Positions 32,974 to 42,183 of a stretch of 64,000 nt of DNA are shown piece after piece. This DNA comes from Corallibacter vietnamensis. GTDB lineage: Bacteria > Bacteroidota > Bacteroidia > Flavobacteriales > Flavobacteriaceae. The position numbers were made by a program, and so were the translations under genes. Position 1 is the first letter of the stretch; the number at the start of each line of letters is the position of its first letter. The DNA lies in assembly GCF_039537875.1 (NCBI RefSeq), contig NZ_BAABBI010000001.1, positions 992,001 to 1,056,000 of the forward strand, given 5' to 3'. Below the pieces are notes generated by a model. It did not search any database. It saw nothing but the letters and a program-made list of their open reading frames with translations, and had not been told where the DNA came from.

Positions 32974-34266
32974 ATGCCTGAAAAACTAGAAGATATAGAA
33001 TTAAGAAGTGAGGAAGTTCAAGAAATCCTTACCCAAGTACCACATTGGATGATACGTTGGGGTAATGTACTATTTTTGGTTTTAATATTAATGTTGTTGC
33101 TTATTTCCTGGTTTGTAAAATATCCGGACATTATTGTTTCTGAAGCTACGGTGACTACCCTTGTTCCGCCACAAAAAGAATATGCAAAAATTACAGGCAA
33201 GTTTGATGCTATTTTAGTTGAAGAAAACGAATTGGTATATACTAAACAACCATTGGCCATTATAGAAAATACAGCCAATTATCAAGATGTTTTTAAACTA
33301 AAATCCATAATAGACACCATTAAGGTGAATACAAGAAACTTTAGCTTCCCTATTGATAGTGTTCCAATGTTGTTTTTAGGGGATATTGAATCACAATATG
33401 CTTTGTTTGAAAATAGCTACATCCAATACCAATTGAACAAACAGTTGCAGCCTTTTACGAATGAAGCCATAGCCAATAGCTATTCTGTTTCCGAATTGAA
33501 CAATAGACTACGGAGTTTACAATCGCAAAAGGAAATCAACAGAACAGAATTGGAGTTTAAAGAAAAGGATTTAGAACGAAACAAATCCCTTTTTGAGAAA
33601 GGTATTATTTCAGCGCAGGATTTTGAAAGTAAACAATTGGAATATGCCCAAGCAGAGCGAAATTTTAAAAACTTTGAGTCCTCTATATCACAAATCCGTG
33701 AAGCCATTAGTAATGCCCATAAAACTTCAAAAGGAACAGAAATCAATCAAGTAAAGGAAGAAATGACCTTGCTTAAAAATGTCATACAATCTTTTAACCA
33801 ATTAAAAAAAGCAATTAAGGATTGGGAATATCTTTATGTATTGCAATCTGAAATACAAGGTAAAGTGTCCTTTTTAAATTATTGGAGCATTAACCAAACC
33901 GTAAATCAAGGAGATTTGGTTTTTACGGTTATTCCAAGTGATAATGAATCTTATGTAGCCAAATTAAAAACACCAGTTCAAAACTCTGGAAAGATTAAAG
34001 TTGGCCAACAAGTCAATATCAAACTCGAAAATTATCCAGATACTGAATTCGGAGTATTAAACGGAACCGTTAAAAACATATCACTTATTGCAGATTCAGA
34101 AGGTTTTTATTACATAGATGTTGAGCTTCCCCAAAAACTAATCACATCCTATAACAAAGAAATCGACTTCAAGCAAGAAATGCGAGGATCTGCAGAAATT
34201 ATCACTGAAGATTTAAGGTTAATTGAGCGGTTTTTCTATCAATTAAAGAATGTGTTTAAGAGATAA
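32974..34266 (+). CDS. HlyD-family membrane-fusion adaptor
   Basis: A periplasmic adaptor of 430 residues: a cytosolic N-terminus, one membrane helix (VLFLVLILMLLLISWFVK), a barrel-like lipoyl half, a long coiled coil (about 165-285: NRTELEFKEKDLERNKSLFE; QAERNFKNFESSISQIREAI) and a C-terminal beta domain (LKTPVQNSGKIKVGQQVNIK). It starts directly after the PCAT stop. It should link the PCAT to an outer-membrane TolC-type channel encoded elsewhere, so mature peptides reach the outside. A terminator follows, ending the cluster. Confidence 0.92.
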   Translation: MPEKLEDIELRSEEVQEILTQVPHWMIRWGNVLFLVLILMLLLISWFVKYPDIIVSEATVTTLVPPQKEYAKITGKFDAILVEENELVYTKQPLAIIENTANYQDVFKLKSIIDTIKVNTRNFSFPIDSVPMLFLGDIESQYALFENSYIQYQLNKQLQPFTNEAIANSYSVSELNNRLRSLQSQKEINRTELEFKEKDLERNKSLFEKGIISAQDFESKQLEYAQAERNFKNFESSISQIREAISNAHKTSKGTEINQVKEEMTLLKNVIQSFNQLKKAIKDWEYLYVLQSEIQGKVSFLNYWSINQTVNQGDLVFTVIPSDNESYVAKLKTPVQNSGKIKVGQQVNIKLENYPDTEFGVLNGTVKNISLIADSEGFYYIDVELPQKLITSYNKEIDFKQEMRGSAEIITEDLRLIERFFYQLKNVFKR

Positions 34267-34278
34267 TATATAAATAAA

Positions 34279-34314
34279 AAAACAATCTACTTATAAGGTT
34301 AAGTAGATTGTTTT
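34279..34314 (+). terminator. Terminator closing the peptide-export cluster (bidirectional)
   Basis: Perfect stem AAAACAATCTACTTA / TAAGTAGATTGTTTT with a 6-base loop; T runs on both strands, so it also serves the convergent asnS gene. Confidence 0.9.
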
Positions 34315-34338
34315 ATGAAAATATTATAGCTTATTTTT

Positions 34339-35772
34339 TTAAAACTCTGCGTTTTGTGGTGTTCTTGGATATGGAATGACGTCTCTAATGTTTGTCATGC
34401 CCGTAGCAAACATAACTAAACGCTCAAAACCAAGTCCAAACCCAGAATGGACAGCTGTTCCATATTTACGTAAATCTAGATACCACCAAAGCTCTTTCTC
34501 ATCAATATCTAAAGCTTTCATTTTTTCTTGTAGGACATCTAGTCTTTCTTCACGTTGTGAACCACCAACCATTTCACCAATACCAGGGAATAAAATATCC
34601 ATAGCTCTTACTGTTTTTCCGTCGTCATTTAAGCGCATATAAAACGCTTTAATGTTTGCAGGGTAATCAAACAAAATTACAGGGCATTTAAAGTGTTTTT
34701 CTACAAGGTAACGTTCGTGTTCACTTTGTAAATCTGCGCCCCATTCTTCAATAAGATATTTAAATTTTTTCTTTTTGTTAGGTTTACAGTTTTTAAGAAT
34801 ATCAATAGCTTCAGTATAGCTTACACGCTTAAAGTTGTTATCTATAACAAAGTTTATTTTTTCTATAAGGCTCATCTCGCTACGCTCTGCTTGAGGCTTT
34901 GTTTTTTCTTCGTCAAGCAAACGTTTTTCAAGAAATTCAAGGTCTTCGCGGTTGTGCTCCATCACATAGCTTAAAACCGATTTCATAAAGTCTTCAGCAA
35001 GATCCATATTGCCTGCTAAATCCATAAAGGCTACTTCTGGTTCTATCATCCAGAATTCGGCAAGATGACGCGATGTATTTGAGTTTTCAGCTCTAAATGT
35101 AGGTCCAAAGGTATACACTTTACCAAGTGACATAGCATAGGTTTCAGCTTCTAATTGTCCAGAAACCGTAAGGTTTGTCTCTTTTCCGAAGAAATCTTGC
35201 TTATAATCTACACTACCAGATTCATTTAATGGTGGGTTTTTAGCATCTAAAGCACTAACTCTAAACATTTCTCCGGCACCTTCGGCATCACTTCCTGTAA
35301 TGATTGGTGTATGCATGTAGTAAAAGCCGTTATCATTAAAATACTTGTGAATAGCAAAAGATAACGACGAGCGTAAACGCATTACGGCACTAAATGTGTT
35401 GGTTCTTGTGCGTAAATGTGCATTTTCACGTAAAAATTCAAATGAGTGTTTTTTAGGCTGAATAGGGTATGTTTCAGGATCTGAATCACCTAAAATTTCA
35501 ATAGAATTTACTTGAATTTCTACACGTTGGCCTTTTCCTTGGCTTTCTTTTAACTCTCCTTTTATATGAACAGCAGCACCTGTTGTAATGCGCTTTAAAA
35601 GAGCTTCATCTGTGTTTTCAAAGTCTACAACACATTGTATGTTATTTAATGTAGAACCATCATTTAAAGCAATAAAACGGTTGGCACGAAATGTTCTTAC
35701 CCAACCTTTAATTTCTATTTCTTGTAATGTTATGTCTTTATCAAGTAATTCTGCTACTGTACTTGTGTTCAT
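34339..35772 (-). CDS. asnS: Asparaginyl-tRNA synthetase
   Basis: A class IIb synthetase of 477 residues that charges tRNA-Asn. An N-terminal OB-fold anticodon-binding domain (IEIKGWVRTFRANRFIALND) is followed by the class II core with motif 2 (TFGPTFRAENSNTSRHLAEF, WMIEPEV) and motif 3 (GFGLGFERLVMFATGM). PRTPQNAEF at the C-terminus is typical of AsnRS. Confidence 0.97.
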   Translation of the reverse strand: MNTSTVAELLDKDITLQEIEIKGWVRTFRANRFIALNDGSTLNNIQCVVDFENTDEALLKRITTGAAVHIKGELKESQGKGQRVEIQVNSIEILGDSDPETYPIQPKKHSFEFLRENAHLRTRTNTFSAVMRLRSSLSFAIHKYFNDNGFYYMHTPIITGSDAEGAGEMFRVSALDAKNPPLNESGSVDYKQDFFGKETNLTVSGQLEAETYAMSLGKVYTFGPTFRAENSNTSRHLAEFWMIEPEVAFMDLAGNMDLAEDFMKSVLSYVMEHNREDLEFLEKRLLDEEKTKPQAERSEMSLIEKINFVIDNNFKRVSYTEAIDILKNCKPNKKKKFKYLIEEWGADLQSEHERYLVEKHFKCPVILFDYPANIKAFYMRLNDDGKTVRAMDILFPGIGEMVGGSQREERLDVLQEKMKALDIDEKELWWYLDLRKYGTAVHSGFGLGFERLVMFATGMTNIRDVIPYPRTPQNAEF

Positions 35773-35806
35773 GATATTTATATTTTATGAATGCAAAGAT
35801 AAATGT

Positions 35807-38230
35807 TTATGTGTTTTTTTCTGTACTAGAATTAATCTCGTTAGTATCAGAGTCATTTTCATCTGGTATGATATTTATGGCAGGTTCTTTAAGAACTTCT
35901 TTATTGGCTATATTTCTTTCTAATGATAATAGTAATGATGGTAATAATAATAAATTAGAAAGCATTGCAAATAAAAGCGTGGCTGAAACCAAAGCACCTA
36001 ATGCTACTGTGCCACCAAAACTAGAAATGGTAAATACAGAGAAACCAAAGAATAATACAATAGACGTGTAAAACATACTTACGCCTGTTTCACGTAAAGC
36101 ACCGTAAACAGATTTTCTAATTTTCCAATGGTTGCTTTGAAGCTCTTGTCTATATTTTGCCAAAAAGTGAATGGTGTCGTCAACAGAGATTCCAAAAGCG
36201 ATACTAAAAACTAATATTGTTGATGGTTTTATAGGAACGCCTAAATATCCCATTAAACCTGCTGTAATAACCAATGGTAATAAGTTAGGAATAAGTGATA
36301 CAACAATCATTCTAAAAGATCTAAACATATATGCCATAAAAATGGATATAAGTAAAATGGCTAGTGATAACGAAATCACTAAATTCTTAATAAGATATTT
36401 TGTGCCTTTTTGAAACACTAGCGCTTTTCCTGTTATAGTTATATCATATTGTTCTTTGGGAAAAAGCTTGTTTATTTTAGCTTGAAGATCTTCTTCTATA
36501 CGCTCCATTTTATCTGTGCCAATATCTTTCATAAATGTTGTAATACGCGCATATTGTCCGGTGCTATCTACAAAATTTTCAAGTAAGTTAGATTCAGCTG
36601 ATGAGTTTTTAGCATAACTCATGATAAAACTGTTCTCTTGGCTAGTTGGTAACTGATAATATTTAGGGTTTCCGTTGTAGTAGGCTTGTTTAGAATATTT
36701 TACAAGACTTACAACAGATATAGGTTTTGAAAGCTCTGGAATTTCGTTAATAAGGTCTTCAAGTTCATTCATGCGTTTTAAAGTAGATAACTTCATAACG
36801 CCTTTTTTACGTTTTGTATCTACTAAAATTTCCATAGGCATAATGCCATTAAACTCGCTTTCAAAAAAACGAATGTCTTTAAAAAACTGTGCTTCTTTAG
36901 ACATGTCTTCAATCAAACTTCCTGAAATTTTTATTTGATTGATACCTATCATACTTGCTATTAAAAGCAATAAAGCAGAAATATATATCGTAATACGACG
37001 CTGCTTCACCATACGTTCCATCCAATCTACAAAACCACCAATCCAGCGCTTGTTAAGGTGTTCTAAATGACGGTCTTTTGGGTAAGGTAAAAACGTGTAA
37101 ATAATAGGAATAATCAATAAGCACAAAATAAAAATGGCTAAAATGCTTAATGATGCCACCAGACCAAATTCTTTTAAAAGTTGACTTTCAGTAAGAATAA
37201 AAGTAGCAAAACCAGATGCTGTAGTAACGTTTGTCATTAACGTGGCGTTACCTATTTTAGTAATTACACGTTGTAGTGATTTTACTTTATTACCGTGTAA
37301 TTTTACTTCTTGCTGGTATTTGTTAATTAAGAAAATGCAATTAGGTATACCAATAACAATAATTAAAGGTGGGATTAATGCAGTAAGTACTGTTATTTCA
37401 TAGTTTAGAAAGCCAATAATACCAAACGTCCACATAACACCAAGACATACCACAACAAGTGATATAAGTGTAGCTCTAAACGATCTGAAGAATAAAAAGA
37501 ATATTAAAGAGGTTACAAAAAGCGCTGCTGCAATAAATTCACCAATTTCATCAACAATATTTTGAGCATTTAATGTTCTAATGTAAGGCATACCAGAAAC
37601 ACGAACATCTATACCTGTTTTGGCTTCAAAAGCATCTATTTCGGGTACTAAAAGATCAAAAACAAAATCTTTTCTAGCAGCAGTATTTACAATGTCTTTT
37701 TTTAAGTAAACAGCTGTTCTAACAGTTTTAGTCTCTTTATTATATAAGAAATTGTCATAAAAAGGATATTGCTTAAAAAGCTCTTGCTCTAATGTGTCTA
37801 TTTGAGACATTGAAGTTATCGAGTCTTTTATAAAAGGCTCTAATAGAAAACGTTCGTTGTCTGTATCTTTTACAAGTTTTTGTAAATCTTTGATAGATAC
37901 TACGGTTTCAACTTCATTAAAAGTTTTAAACGTTTCAGAGAGTTTATTCCAAGCATTTAATTTTTCAACTGTAAAAAGCGTTGAGTCTTTTACGCCAAAA
38001 ACAATTAGGTTTCCTTCTTCCCCAAAAATATCTAAAAAGTTATTGTAAACCTGATTTACATCATGGTCGTCTGGTAGTAAGTTTGCTTCGGTGTAGGTAA
38101 AACGCATGTTTTTCCATTGCGTACTAAACAGTATTGTTGCAATGATAATGCTAGCAAGAATCCCAATTTTATTTCTTAAAATGAGTCTAGCTATTACGTC
38201 CCAAAATCCTTTTGTAAATAATTTAAACAT
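35807..38230 (-). CDS. RND/MMPL-superfamily exporter
   Basis: A protein of 807 residues from the ATG at 38228-38230 (MFKLFTKGFWDVIARLILRN); an upstream TTG only adds a few residues. Two repeats each have one N-terminal helix, a large periplasmic loop and about five helices. GISVDDTIHFLAKYRQE contains the intramembrane Asp pair expected of the proton relay. There is no TolC/MFP partner gene adjacent, in keeping with MMPL/HpnN-like lipid or hydrophobic-substrate exporters. Substrate unknown. Confidence 0.85.
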   Translation of the reverse strand: MFKLFTKGFWDVIARLILRNKIGILASIIIATILFSTQWKNMRFTYTEANLLPDDHDVNQVYNNFLDIFGEEGNLIVFGVKDSTLFTVEKLNAWNKLSETFKTFNEVETVVSIKDLQKLVKDTDNERFLLEPFIKDSITSMSQIDTLEQELFKQYPFYDNFLYNKETKTVRTAVYLKKDIVNTAARKDFVFDLLVPEIDAFEAKTGIDVRVSGMPYIRTLNAQNIVDEIGEFIAAALFVTSLIFFLFFRSFRATLISLVVVCLGVMWTFGIIGFLNYEITVLTALIPPLIIVIGIPNCIFLINKYQQEVKLHGNKVKSLQRVITKIGNATLMTNVTTASGFATFILTESQLLKEFGLVASLSILAIFILCLLIIPIIYTFLPYPKDRHLEHLNKRWIGGFVDWMERMVKQRRITIYISALLLLIASMIGINQIKISGSLIEDMSKEAQFFKDIRFFESEFNGIMPMEILVDTKRKKGVMKLSTLKRMNELEDLINEIPELSKPISVVSLVKYSKQAYYNGNPKYYQLPTSQENSFIMSYAKNSSAESNLLENFVDSTGQYARITTFMKDIGTDKMERIEEDLQAKINKLFPKEQYDITITGKALVFQKGTKYLIKNLVISLSLAILLISIFMAYMFRSFRMIVVSLIPNLLPLVITAGLMGYLGVPIKPSTILVFSIAFGISVDDTIHFLAKYRQELQSNHWKIRKSVYGALRETGVSMFYTSIVLFFGFSVFTISSFGGTVALGALVSATLLFAMLSNLLLLPSLLLSLERNIANKEVLKEPAINIIPDENDSDTNEINSSTEKNT

Positions 38231-38289
38231 ACTTTTCTTAAAGAAGCGCAAAGTTAGGAAAAACCTATGTATTACATAAAGGGAATTCT

Positions 38290-39573
38290 TTATAATGTCA
38301 CGTTAAATGTGAACTTTAACGCAATATTATCATCAAGGTTTGGTAAATGATAAGCACCATAGCGGTATGTAAAGCTCAAGCCAAAGCCAAATAACAATTT
38401 GTTAAGTTCTAAACCTGATTCTGTATAGCCTTTGTTTAGTGTGCCAAACGTAACATTTTGATGTCTTTCAGCCTTATTCATGTCACCAATTGCAAACCTA
38501 GAAATAAACACAAGTTGTGGTCGGTAACGATTAGATATTTTAAAAGGCTTAAAGTAATGTCTAAATTGTAATGTTGAATATCTGTCAGAGAAGAACTCAT
38601 TAAAATACATGGTCTCAAAGCTATTTATACCAGCTACAGAGAAACGTTGCATAATGGTTTCTTTATTTATGTTGTTTGGATAGGCATGATATAAGTGGGT
38701 GAGAGGTGTTTCTCCATGTGCATACCCAGCACTTAATGTGAATTTTGATAACCCTAAACTTGTAGTTGATATTTCATAAACCGTTCTAAAGTCTACTTTA
38801 AAGAAACTGAACTCACTTTTAAAAACGTTTTTTAAGTTTTTTGTAACCTGTAAGGTGAATTTAGGAAACGCTTCTTTTGAGATGTATTTTTCAGATTTAG
38901 GATCTAATTTATATGTGTTGAAAGGTTCCCATTGTAATGAGAATTTCAATAAACTTAAATTAAATTCCCGATAAGATTTATTGTTGAGAACATATTCGTA
39001 ATCATAAGTAGGGTTTATATTACTAACAGAAAACTCTGTTTCAGAAAGTAAGTTTTTTGATATTTCATGCTCTAAAGAAATGGCTTTTGTAATATGCTTG
39101 TGAAACAAATCTATATTTAAAAGCCTAGGTTCAAAAAACTGAAAAAAGCGTTTGTCTGTTAAAAAAACCGAACTACCTGTTTCTTGTAAATCATCTGTAT
39201 ATGATAAGTTTATCCATGTGTTTGTTTCTGGATTTACCCTAAAACCACCACCTATACTATATTTAAAACGATGATCTCTAAAGCCATAAACCACATACGA
39301 GTTTATCTTATATTTTTCAGAGAAAGCATTGTTTGTAACGCCACCTAATCCGGTTCTTAAGGCTTCGTATTGATTATATTTTATTAAGTATCTTAAGTCA
39401 AGATCTAAAAATCTTGTAGGGAAGTATCCCAATCCTAAATGCTTAATAAAGTTAGCTCGCTTAAGAGAATCCTGAACTGTTTTTACTGAATCTGTTTCGG
39501 TTTTTGGCGTTATTTGAGCCTGTGCGCAAAAACACATCAAAAAGAAAAAGACAACAGCAACGTGTTTAAGCAT
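38290..39573 (-). CDS. Outer-membrane barrel, DUF5686 C-terminal-like
   Basis: A protein of 427 residues: a signal peptide (MLKHVAVVFFFLMCFCAQAQ), then alternating strands through the whole length (YSIGGGFRVNPETNTWINLS; FTLSAGYAHGETPLTHLYHA) ending in IALKFTFNVTL. The order of motifs (TPLTHLYHAYPN; FETMYFNEFFSDRYSTLQFR; GYTESGLELNKLL) is like the C-terminal barrel of DUF5686 proteins, but the N-terminal carboxypeptidase-like part of that family is missing. Outer-membrane location likely; function unknown. Confidence 0.68.
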   Translation of the reverse strand: MLKHVAVVFFFLMCFCAQAQITPKTETDSVKTVQDSLKRANFIKHLGLGYFPTRFLDLDLRYLIKYNQYEALRTGLGGVTNNAFSEKYKINSYVVYGFRDHRFKYSIGGGFRVNPETNTWINLSYTDDLQETGSSVFLTDKRFFQFFEPRLLNIDLFHKHITKAISLEHEISKNLLSETEFSVSNINPTYDYEYVLNNKSYREFNLSLLKFSLQWEPFNTYKLDPKSEKYISKEAFPKFTLQVTKNLKNVFKSEFSFFKVDFRTVYEISTTSLGLSKFTLSAGYAHGETPLTHLYHAYPNNINKETIMQRFSVAGINSFETMYFNEFFSDRYSTLQFRHYFKPFKISNRYRPQLVFISRFAIGDMNKAERHQNVTFGTLNKGYTESGLELNKLLFGFGLSFTYRYGAYHLPNLDDNIALKFTFNVTL

Positions 39574-39601
39574 TAATTGTAGGGATTTTAAAAAATAGAA
39601 T

Positions 39602-39630
39602 AAAAAAGCAACTAGTGTAGTTGCTTTTTT
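39602..39630 (-). terminator. Terminator after frr (bidirectional)
   Basis: Perfect 13-bp stem AAAAAAGCAACTA / TAGTTGCTTTTTT with a 3-base loop; the frr stop is at 39633. Confidence 0.9.
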
Positions 39631-39632
39631 AA

Positions 39633-40190
39633 TTATACGGTCATAATTTCTTTTTCTTTGTTTTCAAAAATGGCATCAATTTTCTTAACGTATGCATCAG
39701 TCATTTGTTGTACGTCTATTTCTGCATTTTTTTGAAGATCTTCTGATACATCACTTAATTTTTTGATGTCATTATTAGCGTCTTTTCTTGCATTTCTAAC
39801 ACCAACTTTGGCATCTTCAGCTTCAGCTTTTGCTTGTTTAGCAAGTGTAAGACGTCTTTCTTCTGTTAATGGCGGAACATTAATTATTATTAAGTCTCCG
39901 TTGTTCATTGGGTTAAAACCTAGGTTTGCCAGCATAATGCCTCTTTCAATTTCTTGAAGCATATTTTTTTCCCATGGTTGTACAGAAATAGTTCTACCAT
40001 CAGGAGTATTTACATTGGCTACTTGACTTAAAGGTGTTTGAGAGCCATAATAATCTACCATAACACTTCCTAACATGGCAGGGCTAGCTTTTCCTGCTCT
40101 AATGTTTACAAGCTGCTTTTCAAGGTGTTTAATGGCATTTTCCATAGCCTCTTTGGTAGAATCTAATATAAATTTAATGTCTTCGTTCAT
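39633..40190 (-). CDS. frr: Ribosome-recycling factor
   Basis: 185 residues, the standard length. It splits the post-termination ribosome together with EF-G. Family segments: AIKHLEKQLVNIRAGKASPA, VDYYGSQTPLSQVANV, ISVQPWEKNMLQEIERGI and RKDANNDIKKL. Downstream of pyrH (61-bp gap), the usual order tsf-pyrH-frr. Confidence 0.96.
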   Translation of the reverse strand: MNEDIKFILDSTKEAMENAIKHLEKQLVNIRAGKASPAMLGSVMVDYYGSQTPLSQVANVNTPDGRTISVQPWEKNMLQEIERGIMLANLGFNPMNNGDLIIINVPPLTEERRLTLAKQAKAEAEDAKVGVRNARKDANNDIKKLSDVSEDLQKNAEIDVQQMTDAYVKKIDAIFENKEKEIMTV

Positions 40191-40251
40191 CTTTTAAAAA
40201 ATTTAATTTTTTTGGTTAGTTCAAAAAATTTGCCAAAAACCAAAATAGGTA

Positions 40252-40959
40252 TTATAAATTTACTTTTGTTCCAATTTTTTCTCCAGATACAACTTTTAGT
40301 AAGTTGCCCTTTTTATTCATGTCAAACACTATTATTGGAAGCTCGTTTTCTTGACTTAATGTAAATGCTGTTGTATCCATAACTTTTAAGCCTTGTTGTA
40401 AAACATCATCAAAAGAGATATGGTCAAATTTTATAGCAGATTTGTCTTTTTCTGGGTCAGCATTATAAATACCATCTACACGAGTTCCTTTTAGGATTAC
40501 ATCAGCTTCTATTTCTATTGCTCTTAATACTGCAGCAGAATCTGTTGTAAAATAAGGATTTCCTGTGCCTCCACCAAAAATAACAACACGACCTTTTTCT
40601 AGATGACGCATAGCTTTACGTCTTATAAAAGGTTCAGCAACTTCATTAATCTTTATTGCTGTTTGTAATCTTGTAGGTACTTTAGCATCTTCTAGAGCGC
40701 CTTGTAAGGCAAGACCATTAATTACAGTGGCTAGCATACCCATGTAGTCACCTTGAACACGATCCATACCTTTACTAGCACCAGCAACTCCTCTAAAAAT
40801 ATTTCCACCACCAATAACTATAGCTACTTCTACATTTTTGTCTGTGATAGATTTTATGTCTTGTGCGTATTCTGCAAGTCTGTCAGGATCAATACCGTAT
40901 TGGCGATTGCCCATTAATGCTTCGCCAGAAAGTTTAAGGAGAATTCTTTTGTATTTCAT
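40252..40959 (-). CDS. pyrH: UMP kinase
   Basis: A hexameric amino-acid-kinase-fold enzyme of 235 residues that phosphorylates UMP to UDP. Seen: KRILLKLSGEALMG (ATP site), VIGGGNIFRG, GDYMGMLATVINGLALQ and GGTGNPYFTTDSAAVLRAIE with the UMP-binding TTDSAA. A terminator hairpin (41069-41099) separates it from tsf. Confidence 0.96.
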   Translation of the reverse strand: MKYKRILLKLSGEALMGNRQYGIDPDRLAEYAQDIKSITDKNVEVAIVIGGGNIFRGVAGASKGMDRVQGDYMGMLATVINGLALQGALEDAKVPTRLQTAIKINEVAEPFIRRKAMRHLEKGRVVIFGGGTGNPYFTTDSAAVLRAIEIEADVILKGTRVDGIYNADPEKDKSAIKFDHISFDDVLQQGLKVMDTTAFTLSQENELPIIVFDMNKKGNLLKVVSGEKIGTKVNL

Positions 40960-41068
40960 TGTTAGTTGTGACTATTAATAGTTTCCCTTTTTTAGGGAAC
41001 AAGCGTTTAGCAAAACTACATAATTTTTTTCTTTTTAATTTGAGAAATTATGTAGTGTTTAATTAAAA

Positions 41069-41099
41069 AAAAAAGCTCCTCTAAAAGAGAAGCTTTTTT
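41069..41099 (-). terminator. Terminator between tsf and pyrH
   Basis: Stem AAAAAAGCTCCTCT / AGAGAAGCTTTTTT (one mismatch), 3-base loop, T run on the minus strand. It lies 16 bp after the tsf stop, so pyrH is probably expressed partly from its own promoter. Confidence 0.82.
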
Positions 41100-41114
41100 G
41101 TGATAAGATATTTA

Positions 41115-42080
41115 TTATCCTACAGATACACGTTTGAAATTTGTGATTTCAACATCTCCGTAAGAAGAAACGTATTTTGCAACGTTCATTTTTTCATCTT
41201 TAATGAAGTTTTGATCTAATAAACACTGTTCTTGATCTAAGGTTGTGTTATCAGAGATAAAACGCTCCATTTTACCTGGTAAAATTTTATCCCAGATTTG
41301 TTCTGGCTTACCTTCAGCTTTTAATTGAGCTTTAGCATCTTCTTCTGCTTGAGCTAAAACTTCTGGAGTTAATTGAGCCATAGAGATATATTTAGGAACA
41401 TTTTTTAATGTTTTACCTAAACGCTCTAGCTCTTCGTTGTCTTTTTCTATAACTGCAATTCTAGCTTCAGTTTCAGAAGCGATGTATGCAGGGTCAAAAT
41501 CTTTGTAAGATAATGTTGTTGCTCCCATAGATGCAACTTGCATAGCAACGTCTTTTACTAAAGTATCAGCGTTATCAACTTTTGAAGATAATCCTACTAA
41601 AGCAGCAATTTTGTTAATGTGAACATAAGACCCTACATAAGGAGCTTCTAATTTTTCAAAAGAAGTAATGTCTAATTTTTCACCAATAACACCTGTTTGC
41701 TCTGTTAACTTATCAGCAACAGTCATACCACCAAAATCAGCAGCTAAAAACTCTTCTTTAGTACTGTGGTTCATTGCGATATCAGCTAATTCGTTAGCTA
41801 AAGCAAGGAAGTTTTCGTTTTTACCAACGAAATCAGTTTCACATCCTAATACGATAGCAACACCAACAGTGTTATCATCGTTTACTTTTGCAACTGCAGC
41901 ACCTTCAGATGAATCTCTGTCAGCTCTCTTTTCAGCTACTTTTTGTCCTTTTTTACGAAGAACTTCAATAGCTTTGTCAAAATCACCTTCTGCTTCAACT
42001 AATGCTTTTTTACAGTCCATCATTCCTGCACCAGTTGCTTGTCTTAATTTATTTACTTCTGCGGCTGTTACTTTTACCAT
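41115..42080 (-). CDS. tsf: Elongation factor Ts
   Basis: A guanine-nucleotide exchange factor for EF-Tu, 321 residues. It shows VTAAEVNKLRQATGAGMMDC and KKALVEAEGDFDKAIEVLRK (N-terminal UBA-like module), the EF-Tu-contacting VLGCETDFVGKNENF, and DVAMQVASMGATTLSYKD. Follows rpsB, the classical order, with a hairpin between. Confidence 0.96.
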   Translation of the reverse strand: MVKVTAAEVNKLRQATGAGMMDCKKALVEAEGDFDKAIEVLRKKGQKVAEKRADRDSSEGAAVAKVNDDNTVGVAIVLGCETDFVGKNENFLALANELADIAMNHSTKEEFLAADFGGMTVADKLTEQTGVIGEKLDITSFEKLEAPYVGSYVHINKIAALVGLSSKVDNADTLVKDVAMQVASMGATTLSYKDFDPAYIASETEARIAVIEKDNEELERLGKTLKNVPKYISMAQLTPEVLAQAEEDAKAQLKAEGKPEQIWDKILPGKMERFISDNTTLDQEQCLLDQNFIKDEKMNVAKYVSSYGDVEITNFKRVSVG

Positions 42081-42103
42081 AGCTTCTGTATAATTTAAAA
42101 TTT

Positions 42104-42153
42104 AAAAAAAAGTCGTTCAATTATTTTCTGCGAAGAAACGAACTAAACGACTT
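42104..42153 (-). terminator. Hairpin between rpsB and tsf
   Basis: On the minus strand AAGTCGTT pairs with AACGACTT around a 28-base loop, followed by a run of eight T. It could trim the rpsB-tsf ratio by partial termination. Confidence 0.6.
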
Positions 42154-42183
42154 ATTTTATGTTATGTAATAATTATTTTTTGT

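Noticed and set aside
30787..34266. Haemolysin-type type I secretion (RTX) system
   Set aside because: The transporter has an active C39 peptidase and no RTX repeats occur near, so a leader-cutting peptide exporter fits better.
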